From: Rhodamnia argentea
Lineage: Eukaryota > Streptophyta > Magnoliopsida > Myrtales > Myrtaceae
DNA: 64,000 nt
NCBI RefSeq assembly: GCF_020921035.1
Contig: NC_063155.1
Coordinates: 21,285,311-21,349,310, forward strand
Direction of reading: 5' to 3'
The notes under the pieces were generated by a model. That model was not told where the DNA came from. It saw nothing but the letters and a program-made list of their open reading frames with translations, and did not search any database. The position numbers and the translations under genes were made by a program. Positions 24,759 through 37,902 of this stretch are shown piece by piece; the stretch's first letter is position 1, and each line of letters starts with the position of its first letter.

Positions 24759-25403
24759 CAGAAACCCGCCTGCTGTTATTAGGAGATCTCACTAATCGAT
24801 AGTTTCTATTAGCCATTTCAAAACAACTAGGGACGTCGGAGGAAGAAACTGCAAGTTTGATCACATGACTGAAGTTTAGCATATGTACAGAGGTTTGATT
24901 TTGATCTAGGAGGAAACCAGAAAACAGAGAGAATTCCAAGTTAGCCCAGGAAGGGGAGGGACCAGAGAGCAGGTGCAAGCTCTCTCAGTTAGTGTTGCTG
25001 GTGAAGATTTTCGTCACTTTTTTTTTTACCTTTTTTGGCATTTTGCCTCTCGAATTATGCTTACCCTTTTGATTCATGACAAGCGAGGAGCTTGATTTCT
25101 CAAAGAGTGTCGCCTAGACATTGGAGAGAAACTGTAACTTTAGGTATATCAAAGATAGTATCGGCCTAGAGTGTGACTGTGTAAGTGAATGAATGTGTGA
25201 GGCGAGCCAGAGGGAGAGAGACAGAGGCAGAGATCAAATCAAAAGCATTAGTATGGAGTTGTTAGGGGTAGGGGAGGAGATTGGGTATGGCCAACCACCA
25301 GAAGGTCTAAAGTAGGCCACTGCTTGTCGGGTTTGTGTGGCTCCCGCAAATCAGAATCAGTATCTACCGCAAGTGTGATGTTTTTTATTATATTATCTTA
25401 TAT

Positions 25404-25446
<43 letters not shown>

Positions 25447-28090
25447 TTGAGGAAGCATGATTAGAGCAGGGGATCCTCTGTTTTTAACATGTTCTCTATG
25501 TTGATTTTGCTTAAAGGTATCATCCTGCGTTTTCCCCTCCTAGCCGTTAACGCTGCTTCGAACGTTTTAAGCATATCCCGTCAAGTGCGAGCAAAATCAC
25601 AATCCGGTCCATTTGGTCAATTATCATCATACACTAGTGCATACACACTCTCCCACCCAAGTGTTGTTGGTTCGTGGAGCATGCATCGTGATTCAAAACG
25701 CGGAAATATCATCGACGCGACATCTCAAGTCCCACGTCAGGATGAAAAAAGGCCCTGCTTGAGTAATGTAGAAGCCAACAATCACTTTTCAACTGGCCAC
25801 CATCTTATATGATTATTTAGCGTTCTCCTTTTGAAATTTGGCCCATGGGGATCCCGTCGGATGTTACCGACGATATCATAGCAGGACTCCCTTCAATAGA
25901 TATGTGATTGCCGATCCGGAAGAGGTGAGGTGTGATTGCTAGGGGGGCTTGGACAAGATGCGACTAGTTAAACACATAGAGATGACAGAGGGGACGGGAA
26001 TGAACCGCACCGCCTATTGTGTAGAACGAGTATTGTCGGTTAGTATGAGTCAACACCGACGTGGACTTCGCTTCTTTTAAGTGAGAGAATTTGCGATAGC
26101 CTAGGTTGTACGTCGGTAAATTATTATCATCTTATTCCTTTTGAGAGTTTGGTCATCGGGTGCTTCCCTTGCATAACCAAAGAACTAGAAACCTCGTCGT
26201 GTCAAACAATCTGGTATACGGCAAGAACTCTGTTGAATGTAAGAAAATGGGACTCAGGATGCTGAGTCCAATGAAAAAAGGAGTTAAAGAAGAACGATTC
26301 AACGAAGTGTGTTAACTCCCGATAGTGTGAACTGTGGAATTTGACGTACAGAAAGACTTTCCATCCTCGAAGGCCTGCTATGCTACACGCCGAGAAAATC
26401 CATCTTCCTAGGTCAATTGGAGTCGATCGCCCTGTTCTAACAACCCAAAAAAAATCTTCCTTGACTACTTTGTCCCACATCGACGTTTACGGCGGGCACA
26501 TGCTTTGCATGCTCACCCCGATTCGGCGAACATTGTCGATATTGCTGCTTGTGGTCAACTCTGTCGGACGAGACGATCAAAGGGTCGGATCGGAAGAGAG
26601 AGTGGACGAGATCGGTGAACTCGGAAGTTAAGCACAGGAACAGCAAAAGCCATGATGACATGGTGAAGCTCTTCGGAACGCACCAAGGGTGAAGCGAAGC
26701 CGATATCATTTCGTCACCGTTTGGAGTTAGGACTGATCGAACCCAAAGCAGATCACAGAAGGGCCTCTTCAAGATCGCATCTGGTTGAGGCTCATTCTGT
26801 CTTGAGCTCTTTCAGGGACCACTTCGTCTCGGCGAAAAGGCCCGGTTTCGTTTTTTTCGCTGGCCTTTTGGGCTGTGCCTCTTCTATTGAACAGTCTTGA
26901 TCGATGAAATGCAGGATTGGAATCATTAAACTTATGTGGATAGACGAGTTCATACCGCATCCTCGACACTCATGTCCCAATATTTTAGGACCTGGTACGT
27001 GGGGCTCGCCATTCGGACATGCGGTGGCCTGTTTTGTTTGGCTTCTGGGCACACTCCTGATGTGCTTACTGGCTTGATAGCTCTTGAGATTAGACCTTCT
27101 AGATTGACGCATCACTTGATGACAATATGAACTCAATTCGATGTCATAGATTCCCCCGATGAAAATGGCCTTGTCGCTGGCAGTTTATCGCATGTAGAAT
27201 AATGTACAGAACTAAAATGATGGCTGACGAGCAGGGATTCTCTGTTCTTTGTTTGGCCAGTGCGGTTGAACAAAGATATTGACATCAGAAATCCGCTGAT
27301 CGATTGAAGGAACGAGAGGCGTTTCCCATCTACGGAAAACTGTATGTTCTGGAAATCATTGCATTGGAATCTTTACATGTGGTCGCCATCAGAGTTCGCT
27401 CCGAGCTGCTTCATAGGTAACTAGATCAGTAAAAGAAGAGCCATAAGGACACAGCTGCACAACATCACCTAGTTGATTATGTCGATCGATATAACAAATC
27501 CGACCATCCTCTGGTTCGAATTCTGATGCTGTCAGTGACTTTGTGGCCGATGTTGTTTTGTACAGCTTCCTTATATGCAATTCCAGGATAATAAGGTTCA
27601 TAAAAATCGATAGGACTACTTCGAACTACGTTTTTCAAGTCGATACAGTCACCCAAATATCAGATTTTGGAGAAAGGTGGGCCATTTGGTTACCAACAGA
27701 TTGTTGCTTATCCATTTTTTTGCGTTTAGCATCCTCCTCTGCTCACATACGGCATTATACAGATTATCCGTGCAGATGAAGAGTTGTTTATCCTAATACT
27801 GTCGAGCTTAGTATGATGTGGGGTGGTGGGGTTTCGCTCTTGGAGAATCTACCGCTGCTACGTTTGGCATCCACATAATGTCAGCCTCGTACATGATGAA
27901 CTCACCGACTATTCTTTTAGAGCTACTAATTTATCAGAAGTGATGTCAACCAACTGCACTATTTTATGTGAGAAGTTCCGAATCAGAAGCTCTATCGATT
28001 CCTTTCACACTGACAACTTTTATAAGTATTGCCAAACTTCTGCAGCCACCAAGGTTAAGGCCTCTCTTAATCAATCCGTCGCGTAAAGAA
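24759..28090. other. Intergenic, includes the FIT promoter
   Basis: The left part holds the DUF1635 3' UTR and a CT microsatellite (listed separately). From 25.5 to 28.0 kb there are ORFs of up to 114 codons on both strands, none with a recognisable domain or splice pattern. The last few hundred bases should contain the FIT promoter; TTTTATAAG at 28017-28025 is a possible TATA box. Confidence 0.5.
25407..25441. repeat. (CT)n microsatellite
   Basis: About 17 uninterrupted CT units, in the 3' flank of the DUF1635 gene; likely to vary in length between individuals. Confidence 0.9.
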
Positions 28091-29418
28091 ATGTATAGGA
28101 TCAATCACTCAGAAAACCTCCTGATGAACTCCAGTGGCTTTGAGCCCCCGTACTTCATCGAAGAAGATAACTTTGACCAAATGATCGATCTGATCCAGGG
28201 GGAGAGTGTTCATCCAATTGCGAAATTGGGTTTTGAGTATGACCTTCTTGATGGTGTTATGAGTGGTGGGCAAGTCATACCAACTTCAGGAAATGCTTTT
28301 GGCCATGATCACACTTCCTCTAGGAATTGTGATTTTGTTCTCGACTCGCTGCTGAGCCTTGGAGAAGATGTGAAGGAGAATCTGGGAGACGAGAATGATG
28401 GGGAGGATTCATCAGGAACTACCACCAGTACCACCACCGGGACTGCCACAACACCGACCAAGGGGACAAAGACCGACAGGTCGAGGACTTTAATCTCAGA
28501 GCGGCGAAGGAGGGGCCGGATGAAGGAGAAGCTCTACGCTCTCCGTTCCTTGGTTCCTAACATAACAAAGGTACGTATCAGGTCGTGTCATACTCTAGTA
28601 GAGCAATTTATTTCACTGGAGGATTATGAGGTATTGCCTATTTAGCTATCAACAAGTAGACAACCGAGAAAAATTCAAGCAAGACAGATTGGTGTGTGGC
28701 TCACAGAATTTGAAAATCTCTCTTGTTGTGGGTAGATGGACAAGGCCTCGATAGTTGGGGATGCCGTGCTCTACGTGCAAGAACTCCAAACGCAAGCCAA
28801 GAGGCTGAAAGCCGAGATAGGCCGCCTCGAGGCTTCGTGGGCGGGCACGGGCCTGAAGAGGTACCAAGCACAGAATGAAACCACAAAGAGGATTCAAGCT
28901 GCAAACAGCAACCACTCTGTATGCAGCAAAATTCTGCAGGTTTGATCGAACCAATGCTATCTACTTCATCGTTCGCGAGTGACGCTCAGCCAAATTCGAC
29001 TCACTTAACCTGCACTGTGAATCACTCAGATGGATGTGTTCCAAGTGGAAGAAAGAGGGTTCTACGTGAGGCTGGTGTGCCCCAAGGGAGTCGGCGTGGC
29101 GGTGTCCCTGTACAAGGCCCTGGAATCGCTGACCAGCTTCCATGTTCAGAACTCCAACTTAGCCACAGCTTCTTCAGAGAGATTTGTGTTCACTTTCGCT
29201 CTCCATGTAAGAAGAACATCTCATCAGGAATCACCAGCTTCACTAAGCATTCTCAAACTCTCATCCCCTCTTTATACCTTCTTGATCAAAGTGTCTGATG
29301 TGAACAATGGCAGGTCAAAGAGAGCGAACAGGGCATGACCCTGCCGAATCTGAAGCTGTGGATCACGGGGGCGCTGCTAAACCAGGGATTTGAAGTCAAA
29401 TCTCCATTGTCTGCCTAA
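28091..29418 (+). CDS. FIT: FIT, bHLH regulator of iron deficiency response
   Basis: Four exons, 28091-28570, 28736-28939, 29030-29206 and 29314-29418, give about 321 residues, close to the length of Arabidopsis FIT. An acidic N-terminal part (NFDQMIDLIQGES) and a Thr-rich linker lead to the bHLH basic region TDRSRTLISERRRRGRMKEK from residue 128; helix 1 (LYALRSLVPNITK) ends at the first intron and helix 2 begins MDKASIVGDAVLYVQELQ. An ACT-like C-terminal part starts near residue 229 (MDVFQVEERGFYVRLVCPKG) and ends with LPNLKLWITGALLNQGFEV. FIT heterodimerises with subgroup Ib bHLH proteins in root epidermis and activates ferric reductase and IRT1 genes. The frame is open upstream to an in-frame ATG at 27968, but homology starts near the chosen ATG; ATG 28124 is another option. 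Identification is strong. Confidence 0.93.
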
Positions 29419-30774
29419 TCATCCTCATGTCTGATGTGTTTCTTGTGCTTAACTCTTGAAGAACAGCTTTCATCTGCAAAAAATAATTGGACGTGGTCAG
29501 AGAGAAGACCCATTTGCAAGCTCTTCATATTAAGGACTGGTTAAGCTTCGTGCATCAAAGAGACACCCAGTTGACTTTTTTTTTCAGAGCAGGTCCAGGT
29601 GGGATGGAAGGAGGAGGATGAGTCAACCCCCATCACATCCCCTGCAAAATGATGAGACAGTCAACCATTTTGCTTGTGGAGGCAAACAGTATGCCACTCA
29701 TCAAGAGTCAAAACCGTGTAAATTTTTTTGGCTCAGCGCACCTATCTATTGTCCAAATAGATGTCTTTATCATCGCCAGATGAAGCGTAACTTTTTTTTG
29801 ATGTCGATAAATCAATCGTGAAAATTTTAGAGTGACGCTATTTTCACCCATTATATGATTAAATTCACTCAATTTTTATCGCAAAGACGAAATTGCCCTC
29901 AATTAGTCAATTGCAGAGCAAAGTGATGGCTCAAAATTTATTGAATTTCCCCTTTTTAGTTTTGTTTTTTTATGTAGGATCTAGTTACCTAAAAGACAAA
30001 ATTCACATGTATAGTCAAGGCACTATGTTTTTTTTTTTTCCCCTAACGTTAGATTTTTTTCATGTGTTTTTTTTTTTTGGTCAGATTTCTTACTTCTACT
30101 AAAATTAGTTTTGTCGAAAAGAGAGACTTCCAAAAGACTTAGTTTTTTTTTCTTTGTTGTTGGGCAAATATATGATGAATTGTCAAGTAGAATCTGAAAA
30201 AGATTTAACATAGACAATTTTTCATTACAATAATTTGTGTATAGATTTTTACTTTTGTTGCGCATATCACAATCAAATATCTTGTTATTTATCTTCTTTT
30301 ATTTGCACACACATAAAATGGGAAGATCAATTGAAGCGAAAAAAAAAGCCCTCTCCAACATGAAACTTCAAAGATAAAATATAATCAAATCAAAACATTG
30401 CACAAATTAATGTCATCCATAAAGTGTTCATGGAAAGATATCAAGATGTCTCATCGTGCCTAATGTTTTTAGTGTATTTTCAGATATTTTGTTAATGTCC
30501 TGCATACTCTGCGTAAAAATATCTCGCCAATAGTAAGTAAAGGATAAGTGCTTTAACATAGGTAGTAAAGATACTTCATATATATATATATATATTTGAT
30601 ACTAATAAATTTACAAATAAAAATTCCATCAAGAAATTGAGGTTTTGATATAAGAGAGACAAAGTTATTAATAAAAAGAAGAGAGAGGGGGGGGGTTGAA
30701 GAATAGATAAGTTATTATAGGAGAGATAATGAAGACGAGTCTTTTAAGTTTTCACTATATAAAAGAATATACCC
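29419..30774. other. 3' UTR and AT-rich intergenic
   Basis: FIT 3' UTR then AT-rich DNA with many T runs and a (TA)n stretch near 30579-30596. No gene recognised. Confidence 0.5.
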
Positions 30775-30998
30775 ACCGATCGGTGGCCTAGTTGGTAAGA
30801 ACATTGTGACCTGGTGATCACATGTTCGAACCGTGGTTTGAGCGCAAGCTCGCTAGGGTTAGGCGGTGTTCGCGCTAACACTTACCCGGAGCGCCGTGGT
30901 GGTGGGGTCCTACGGCCTTCCCTAGGACTAGTCATGCTTTATTGTTGGTTTGAGCGCAAGCTCGCCGACCGCACGGAACCTCGATCATTAAAAAAAAA
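30775..30998 (+). mobile_element. tRNA-derived SINE
   Basis: About 225 bp with a perfect internal Pol III A box (TGGCCTAGTTGG at 30784-30795, fitting TRGYNNARNNGG) and a near-perfect B box (TGTTCGAACC at 30823-30832). The rest does not fold as a tRNA. A tRNA-unrelated, GC-richer body follows and ends in an A run joined to TATATA. Inside, the 19-mer ggtttgagcgcaagctcgc occurs twice (30835-30853 and 30947-30965). These are hallmarks of a plant SINE. Target-site duplication is not clear because both flanks are AT-rich. Confidence 0.7.
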
Positions 30999-32221
30999 TA
31001 TATATAATTTTTTTCTTTACTTTTAGCGAGATACATTTACACGGGATATGTAAAACGTGTTGGGAATATTTAAGAATACACTAAAAAAGTTGTTTAATAC
31101 ACTAAAAACAAAACCTGTGAAATGCTTAATTATAGAAACAAGATTCAAACTAGAAATAGGGGGAAAAAATAGAGAAAGGAAGGGAAGGTACAATTATTTT
31201 CCAATAGGATGATTGAGGGCAATTTTTGTCTTTTTAATGTAAATGGGTCAGATTTAGTCATATAGGGGTGGATATATCGCCGTCCAAATCCTTATTTTTC
31301 AAATAAGAGTCTGTAATTTTCTTGATTATACAAAAGTGATGTCATTTTCATTCATACGGTATATGTTCGTATTTTTGTTTTCTCGGAGATCGGATAAGTC
31401 TTTTTGTTGAATCATTTGAAAAGTGGAGTTATTTTTATTAAGAGGGAATGGTATTTTTTTTTTCTATTGCAAAATGAAACTAATTCCACTTCAGAGTTAT
31501 GGCAAAAAAAAAAAAAAAATCGAAACCCACTTAATATAGATGGTGTAATAAGCTGATTGAAAAGATAATCGTCTATTCAAATTCGATTTGGGGATTTTAA
31601 ATACACAATACAAATGTCAAATAAAATGAAATTCCAAATAAAGATCTTAAATGTCCTCGTTTTTTTTTTTAAAGACGAAAATGGATCTTACTTTAAATGA
31701 GAGTTTGAAATGGTCATTTAGTCTCAAATAAGAGTTTAATATCGCCGGCGACCAAATATTCTAGCTAATCAATAGCATTTTCATACTTTACTGTTATCAA
31801 GACTTTTTTTCTTTTTCGCTCTCTCTTTTCCTTTTCCAATTTTTTTTTTCTTTTTGCCGGTGGCCGGACACCGACGATGCTCGGAGAGGGATGGCCTTGA
31901 CGATGGCCGGTGAGGGTCGCCACCCCGAGATCGGCTGGAATATTTGGCCAGCCGCCCCGAGATCATATCCTTATTTGAAACTGTCGTGATCACTTCATAA
32001 TATTATTTAACATTTTTTAGGAAGGGCACATACTTATTTGAAATTTTTTCTAAAATATTTATCTGCAAAGAATAGGAGGAAAAAAAAGAAAAAGAAGAAA
32101 AGGCAAACCCCAGATAAAACCCAGCAAAAAAAAAAAAAAAAACCGGGAGGAGCTGAAGTCTCTATCTCCTCTGAGACCTCTAGAACCGTAGGAATACACT
32201 GCGAGAGCTCGAGCGACGATA
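30999..32221. other. Intergenic, includes the CSD2 promoter
   Basis: AT-rich DNA with a GC-rich block at about 31855-31965 (GGTGGCCGG, GGTGAGGGTCGCC) similar to the cores of the foldback elements at 6.3, 46.1 and 47.1 kb. The blocks CTTATTTTTCAAATAAGAG (about 31291) and TCCTTATTTGAAACTG (about 31968) may be arms of one such element. No gene recognised. Confidence 0.45.
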
Positions 32222-35160
32222 ATGCAAGCTGCAGTGGCAGCCATGGCCGCCCACGCCGTCCTCGCCTACCCCACGTTCTCCCACGCTCTCCTCTCTCCTC
32301 TGCCCAACCTCGGCAGCCCCCCGCCCCTCGTCTCCGCCTTCCGCGGCGTCTCTCTCAGGCCGACTCCCACTCCTCTCGCCCTCTCCGCCGTCGCCCCCAA
32401 GCCCCTCGCCGTCGTCGCCGCCGCCACCAAGAAGGCCGTCGCCGTGTTGAAGGGCACTTCCAGCGTGGAGGGCGTCGTCACTCTCGCTCAAGAAGACGAT
32501 GGTCTGTTCTGGGTCTCTTGTCTTGATTACTTTCTCGGGCTCTTCTTGTTCGTCTTGTCGTGTGATTTTTGGGAGCTCGGCGACGATTATCATGTGCTGT
32601 TGGGTTTCAATTGTGAGAATGAGCATTGGGATTCTTAGCCTGCATTTCGCGGCTGATTATAGTTGGGGAGGAGTGGTGAAGTATGTTGATGTTCAAGTTC
32701 CAATTTTGTTTCTGGTTTGGGACTGGAGTGTTCGTATGCCTACCGAATATTCTTTTAGAAATTCAATTAAGGGACTTGATTTGCTGAAAGGCGTCTATGA
32801 GGAACGAACGGATAGGCTCATAGTCTGTTCTGGTCGCTGAAATTAGAATGCTCACTCTTTTTAGACGAATATTTTGTCTGGAACTCATTTGTTATATGCA
32901 TAATTTAGTTGGAAGCATCCTGAAGAGAGCAATATCCTTACCCGTTTGCGTTATGCAGGCCCCACGACAGTCAATGTTCGTGTTACTGGGCTAACTCCTG
33001 GACCTCATGGGTTCCACTTAGTAAGTCATCTCTCATTTTGTATTTATTCAGCAAACCAAAAGTGTGCATCTTGGTCTAAATTCGTGTTTTTCCTTGATCA
33101 TTTTCTTGGTACAGCATGAGTATGGGGACACGACCAATGGATGCATCTCAACAGGTAATTGCACATGTCTTAGAACTGAAATGATCTACTTCATGACAAT
33201 TCTCATCTTTGACCCTTCTCGCCTTTGTTCACTCCATTTCTTGAACTGTAGGAGCACATTTCAACCCAAACAACATGACACATGGGGCTCCTGAAGATAA
33301 AGTGCGTCATGCGGGTGACCTGGGAAACATAGTTGCCAATGCCGATGGTAACAATTGTACACTGCCTGTAGTTTGTTGTGTTCTTCATCTGTTGATATTG
33401 ATTGTGGAGGCTTTGTGTATTGTGAATGCACAGGTGTAGCAGAAGCAACGATTGTTGATACACAGGTACTGCTGGGAATACTACTATTCTTTATTTATTA
33501 CTGGTCCATATTATGCATACATGACTGGATTCTAGCTTGTCTGCAATTTTTTTAAACTCTGATTGCTCGGCACTGTTAACTTTTATCATTGGTCGAGTGC
33601 CCAGATACCACTGAGTGGTCCAAATGCAGTAGTTGGAAGAGCTTTTGTCGTTCATGAACTTGAGGACGACCTTGGAAAGGGTAAGCATCTAAGAAAACCT
33701 TGCTTCACATTCTTATACTTGCAGTCAATGTTGCTGGAGAGATGAGTTCAATCACAAAACAGATGCAAAATGGAGAGAAATCTCTTGAACTTACTTTCGC
33801 TGACACCTTTGAATCGAGCAATTCAGTTTGTTCTGTGCATTACAGGGAGCATAATTTCTTATGTGGCATTCTGATGTTTCTTAGGTTTCTCTTCCTCTAG
33901 CATATCTTCCACCCAGCAAATGTTTTTTGTTCATTAGAGCAGATGGTTGCTTTTCCTGTGCTAATGAGTTACATTGCTTAAATTGACAATCCTCATTCAT
34001 ATTTCTCTAATTAAATTATTTCCATGGCTATCATCAAACTCAATCAGTGACAGTAATAAGAATGATTCCTAAGGCATTTCATGCTTACAAAGTTAGAATT
34101 TTTGAAAGATGGAGGAAAACAAATGGTGCAGGATAAGTTGTCCCAAATAGTTAATCTCTCAAATTGAACTACAAAGTCTAAAGAGGATCTTGCAATCTTT
34201 CATTTGGATGTTAAAAACAACAGTAGCCCTGTTGTAAGATGGACTACTTTCGTCTTTTGTTGCGGGAGTTGTCAGTCTTCTGTTTAGGTGAAGCAGCTTT
34301 TCTCTACAAGATACAGATCATCCGGTTGTTTTTAATCATTCTGTTCCCCCTTGTTAATTCTCATCAATCTTTTGGTTCATATCCATTTGTCCATCTGTTT
34401 GTAGGTGGCCATGAGCTGAGTCTAAGCACTGGCAATGCAGGCGGGAGATTGGCATGTGGTAAGGCCCAGTTTTCCATGTTTCCCAATTGGCCATGTTTTG
34501 CTATCTTAGTATATTGGCATTCTGTCTTTTGTTGGATCTCAGTATATGTCCCTTGAGAGCATCTTCATTTCTTCATCTTGTGGTCTCTTTGACCTGTTTT
34601 TGAGACCACCTTTGGAAACTCTGTTTACTTATTATTCTGATGAATGATATCTAGCTAAATTTGACTACCTAGCTTGCTTAGGTAGGGCTTTTAGTGCAGG
34701 GAGGTTAAATGGACAGAACTGTTATTTAATGATTCCATGAAGTACATAAGTTTATATTTCTATAGAAAATGAATGACAGTTCTAGTTCTAGTGATGGGTT
34801 TATTGGGCAATTTATATAGTTTGTAACTTCATATGCAAAGTATAGGGACCATAGAGAGTGACCAAGATTTTGAACTGTTATGTTCACCAAGAGTGATCCT
34901 TCTGGGATGAGCTATTTTAGCTGAAGCTTATATCTAGTGTTATGTTAAGCACAAGGGTTAATGAACTTAGATGAAAGTTTTTCTGTGTGGAGCTTGATGT
35001 AATCAGTTATCTTTCCATTCAATTCCAAGTCTGAATATCATCTTCTCTTGTCATGAGTAGTATTTTAGAATCTTGAGTTTTCTCTTACCATGACCTTCCC
35101 TCTGTTATTCTAAAGTGATGTGATTATTGCGCAGGTGTGGTGGGTTTGACTCTACTGTAA
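32222..35160 (+). CDS. CSD2: Plastid Cu/Zn superoxide dismutase
   Basis: Eight exons: 32222-32501, 32959-33020, 33115-33154, 33252-33347, 33434-33465, 33605-33680, 34405-34458 and 35135-35160, about 221 residues. Residues 1 to about 68 are a Ser/Pro/Ala-rich chloroplast transit peptide; the mature enzyme starts near [11 protein letters not shown]. All metal ligands are present: His113, His115, His130, His138, His147, Asp150 and His187, plus the active-site Arg210 in [10 protein letters not shown] and the two disulfide cysteines (NGCIS and LACG). The enzyme converts superoxide to oxygen and hydrogen peroxide in the stroma. Exon 4 carries a miR398 target site, the known route by which copper shortage lowers CSD mRNA. 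The last exon has only 26 bp; it encodes GVVGLTLL, where I would expect a Pro before the last Leu. The start is the first ATG after an A-rich leader; an in-frame ATG lies seven codons further on. Confidence 0.96.
33309..33331 (+). promoter_or_regulatory. miR398 target site in the CSD2 coding sequence
   Basis: The stretch contains GCGGGTGACCTGGGAAACAT, the same position and nearly the same bases as the established CSD2 site. The core GGGTGACCTG is fully complementary to miR398; the flanks carry a few mismatches. It codes for HAGDLGN around Zn ligands His147 and Asp150, so the site is under double constraint. Confidence 0.75.
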
Positions 35161-37902
35161 TTCTTCGCTTGCAGCGTTACTGCTGTCCTCTGTGGGTTAC
35201 CTCCTTTCATAGAGTGATATGTCATTCCTTGTTCGGCACAACATGGCATTGTGCAGACGACCCTATCGTATGGTTTTCGGCCTTGATTGGCCGTGTATGG
35301 CTACTACGTGATTTCTAGCTGTTGAAGCTTCCTATTAATCAGGAAATAATGGATCTAAGTCATGTCATATCAGGTGAATAATAACATTTGATATTGTTGT
35401 GTGACAGTGGTTATTTCTCACTTTTCACGGAGGAATATCGAGTCTCGAAATGAAGTTCGGGTGCAACCTAAATGGATGTCGAATGAATACATGTTCTACC
35501 TCTAGTGAACCGAGATTGGACAGCTGTTTGGGATTGACATTAGCCTGATCACTTGTTCAGCATCATGAAAAATTTATGGATCCGTTGCTTCTATCCCATG
35601 GCTCGGGAAAAAAAAAAAACTTTATGCGGCCTCGATAATGTTTGGCTACCATGGTGTTAAGCCCCTTTATATGTAAAGGGGACGTCATGGTAAAAAGTCA
35701 TGTCTTGCTAGATGATTCTGAAGGTAAGTTTCCAGAGCATGAGATCCATTAGGCGCGGCTTGGAACCCCGATGGGGTTGCGAACGGTTCGAGATCCTTGA
35801 ACTATGTAGAAATGCTGTTTTCCTGTACCTCGAGCTTAGCTTCCGGTGGCAAAACGACCAACTGATATTCTCTTATGTCTACAGCTGAAGTCCAATGTAC
35901 CGAGTTATATATGCTGAGATCTGTTAGAACCGAAAAGACCACTGTGAACCAATGAAATTGCCCTTCGAACCACAAACGGTCCTGCGAGGGCACTAACTAA
36001 TTGAGAGCGTCGCTAAATTGATTGGTTTAGAGGTGTGAAAAGAGCGAAGGAGTGTGGTGCAAGAGTAGGAGTTAGGCTTGAAGTGAGCATGATGCTCATT
36101 TAGTCAAAGAGGCGAGAGTGGTTGCAAAGAGAGGTTGGATTGAGTAAATTGGTTGCAACTCCCAAGCAGTTCCCCCCAACCCACATCACCCCCTACAGCT
36201 ACTACTGAACGCACAAATCGCTTAACCTAAGATTTCAACTAAGGAACGAAAGGCGGATCGATTAAAGTCAACACCTTTCGCTATGCAGGCTTGTCGGCTC
36301 CCGGAAGAGAAGCTCCGACCTCGCAACGCGACCTACTTTACATCCAATCATGCAAGTGTTCAAAGATCGAACAACCGAATTACCTCTCCGGGCAGCGGTC
36401 AACAACTCGGCCCCGATCTCGTTGATTTCGTATCGCCACACTTGACGGTGTAGGATGTCAATTTGTAACTTGCTTTCAATTAAGATTAGTCGCATTGTGT
36501 GGTTTTTTTGTATTGTCATTTGGGTGTCTCTTTCGGGGTGAGGTATGAGCCGTTCGAGTCAGTGAGATGGTGGATTTCGGACAATCAAGGAAAGGATTTC
36601 CTGAGAAAAGGTCCAACCGGTAGCGAGAGTGTCTTGTCTTTGCGTATTGCCAACGAGCATTAAAAAAAGATTGAGGGATAGCTTTTGCGTAAAGTCTAAG
36701 GCAAAGGCGAGAGAGGAAAGACTAAGCGGGGAGAACGCCCAAGATGCAGAATTCCTTTCTAACACATGCAATTGAGAATAATCCAAGCAACACAGTGGGA
36801 AGCCGGTAGCATGATGACAGTCTAACAATCTTGGTCGGTTATTTTTGACCACACGATCTCCCGATCAATAGATACTTTACGCAAAAAACGCGATGATGGT
36901 GTGCGGATCTACGGTTGAGATTATCGGCCCCTTACAGTCTTGTCGGGGAAGCATTTCCTAACACAATGAGCAACAATGGAGCCATGATATATTTCCATAA
37001 GGATGTCACGAACATACAAGAGATTAAACCATTTACAAATACCTATCGCATATTGACGGGGTCTCATGCTCGATGCTCGAGCGCTGCTATGAGAAAACAC
37101 TTCCGGTCTCTCTCTTTGAGGGTCAATCTCTTTTAAGAACGACGCGTAAAATAAGAATCCGAGTACGTTCCAAATCTCTCGATTGTCCTGCATTCAATTT
37201 TTCCGCGGCAACACACGGCATTCGAACTTTCGACTCAGATTAATCTCTACGGACGCGCCGAAACTCGTCGTGTCCACATGTACGCGCACTAGAAATGGCT
37301 TTCCCCTTTTTGTGGAGCAACTTGGCCGCTTTTCTTGCACTTCCCAGTGTTGTGCGTCCATCACTCGGCACGCGAGACTTGTGACCATTGGCTCGACACC
37401 CCTCCCCATGTTTTTTTACCATGATTTCTCCCAAAGTCAAATTTCCCAAAAGTTTTTTTTTTTTTTTTTGGGCACGTAAAGTTTCAATTTCTTCCAATTG
37501 GGTCCCCAAAAAACCGGCCTTCAACTGCTGAACATGAAAGGCCGGAGGGGAAAAAGAGAAGAGAGAGAGAGAAAAAAAATGAAAAAGGAAATTTTTGCTT
37601 TTGGTGGTACGAGTTGTCCTGATCAGCAAATGGATAGCACAACTGCCACGAACTAGTGGGATGATTGTTAGATATTTCTTTTCACTCCATAATTATTTCA
37701 ATTTTCTCCTCCAAGTGTATCGAAATTTTTATATCTTTCAAAAAGAGACAGTTAGCTCCCTGACAACCAAGTAAAAATAGAGGCGGCGAGAGAGAGAGAG
37801 ACAGAGAGAGACAGAGAGAGGGTTCTTCGGATTGTGATTCTGTTCACTGACAGCCAAGGAAAAAGTGGGGGAAAGAGTACAGACAAAAAAAAAAAAAAAA
37901 AA
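35161..37902. other. 3' UTR and intergenic, no gene
   Basis: CSD2 3' UTR on the left, then DNA with ORFs below 130 codons and no recognisable domain. A (GA)n-rich stretch lies at about 37785-37821. Confidence 0.5.

Noticed and set aside
30775-30850. Functional tRNA gene at the SINE head
   Set aside because: A and B boxes are present but no acceptor stem pairs around them, and the sequence continues into a SINE body.
32180-32626. 148-codon minus-strand ORF over CSD2 exon 1
   Set aside because: Complement of the GC-rich transit-peptide exon; no domain.
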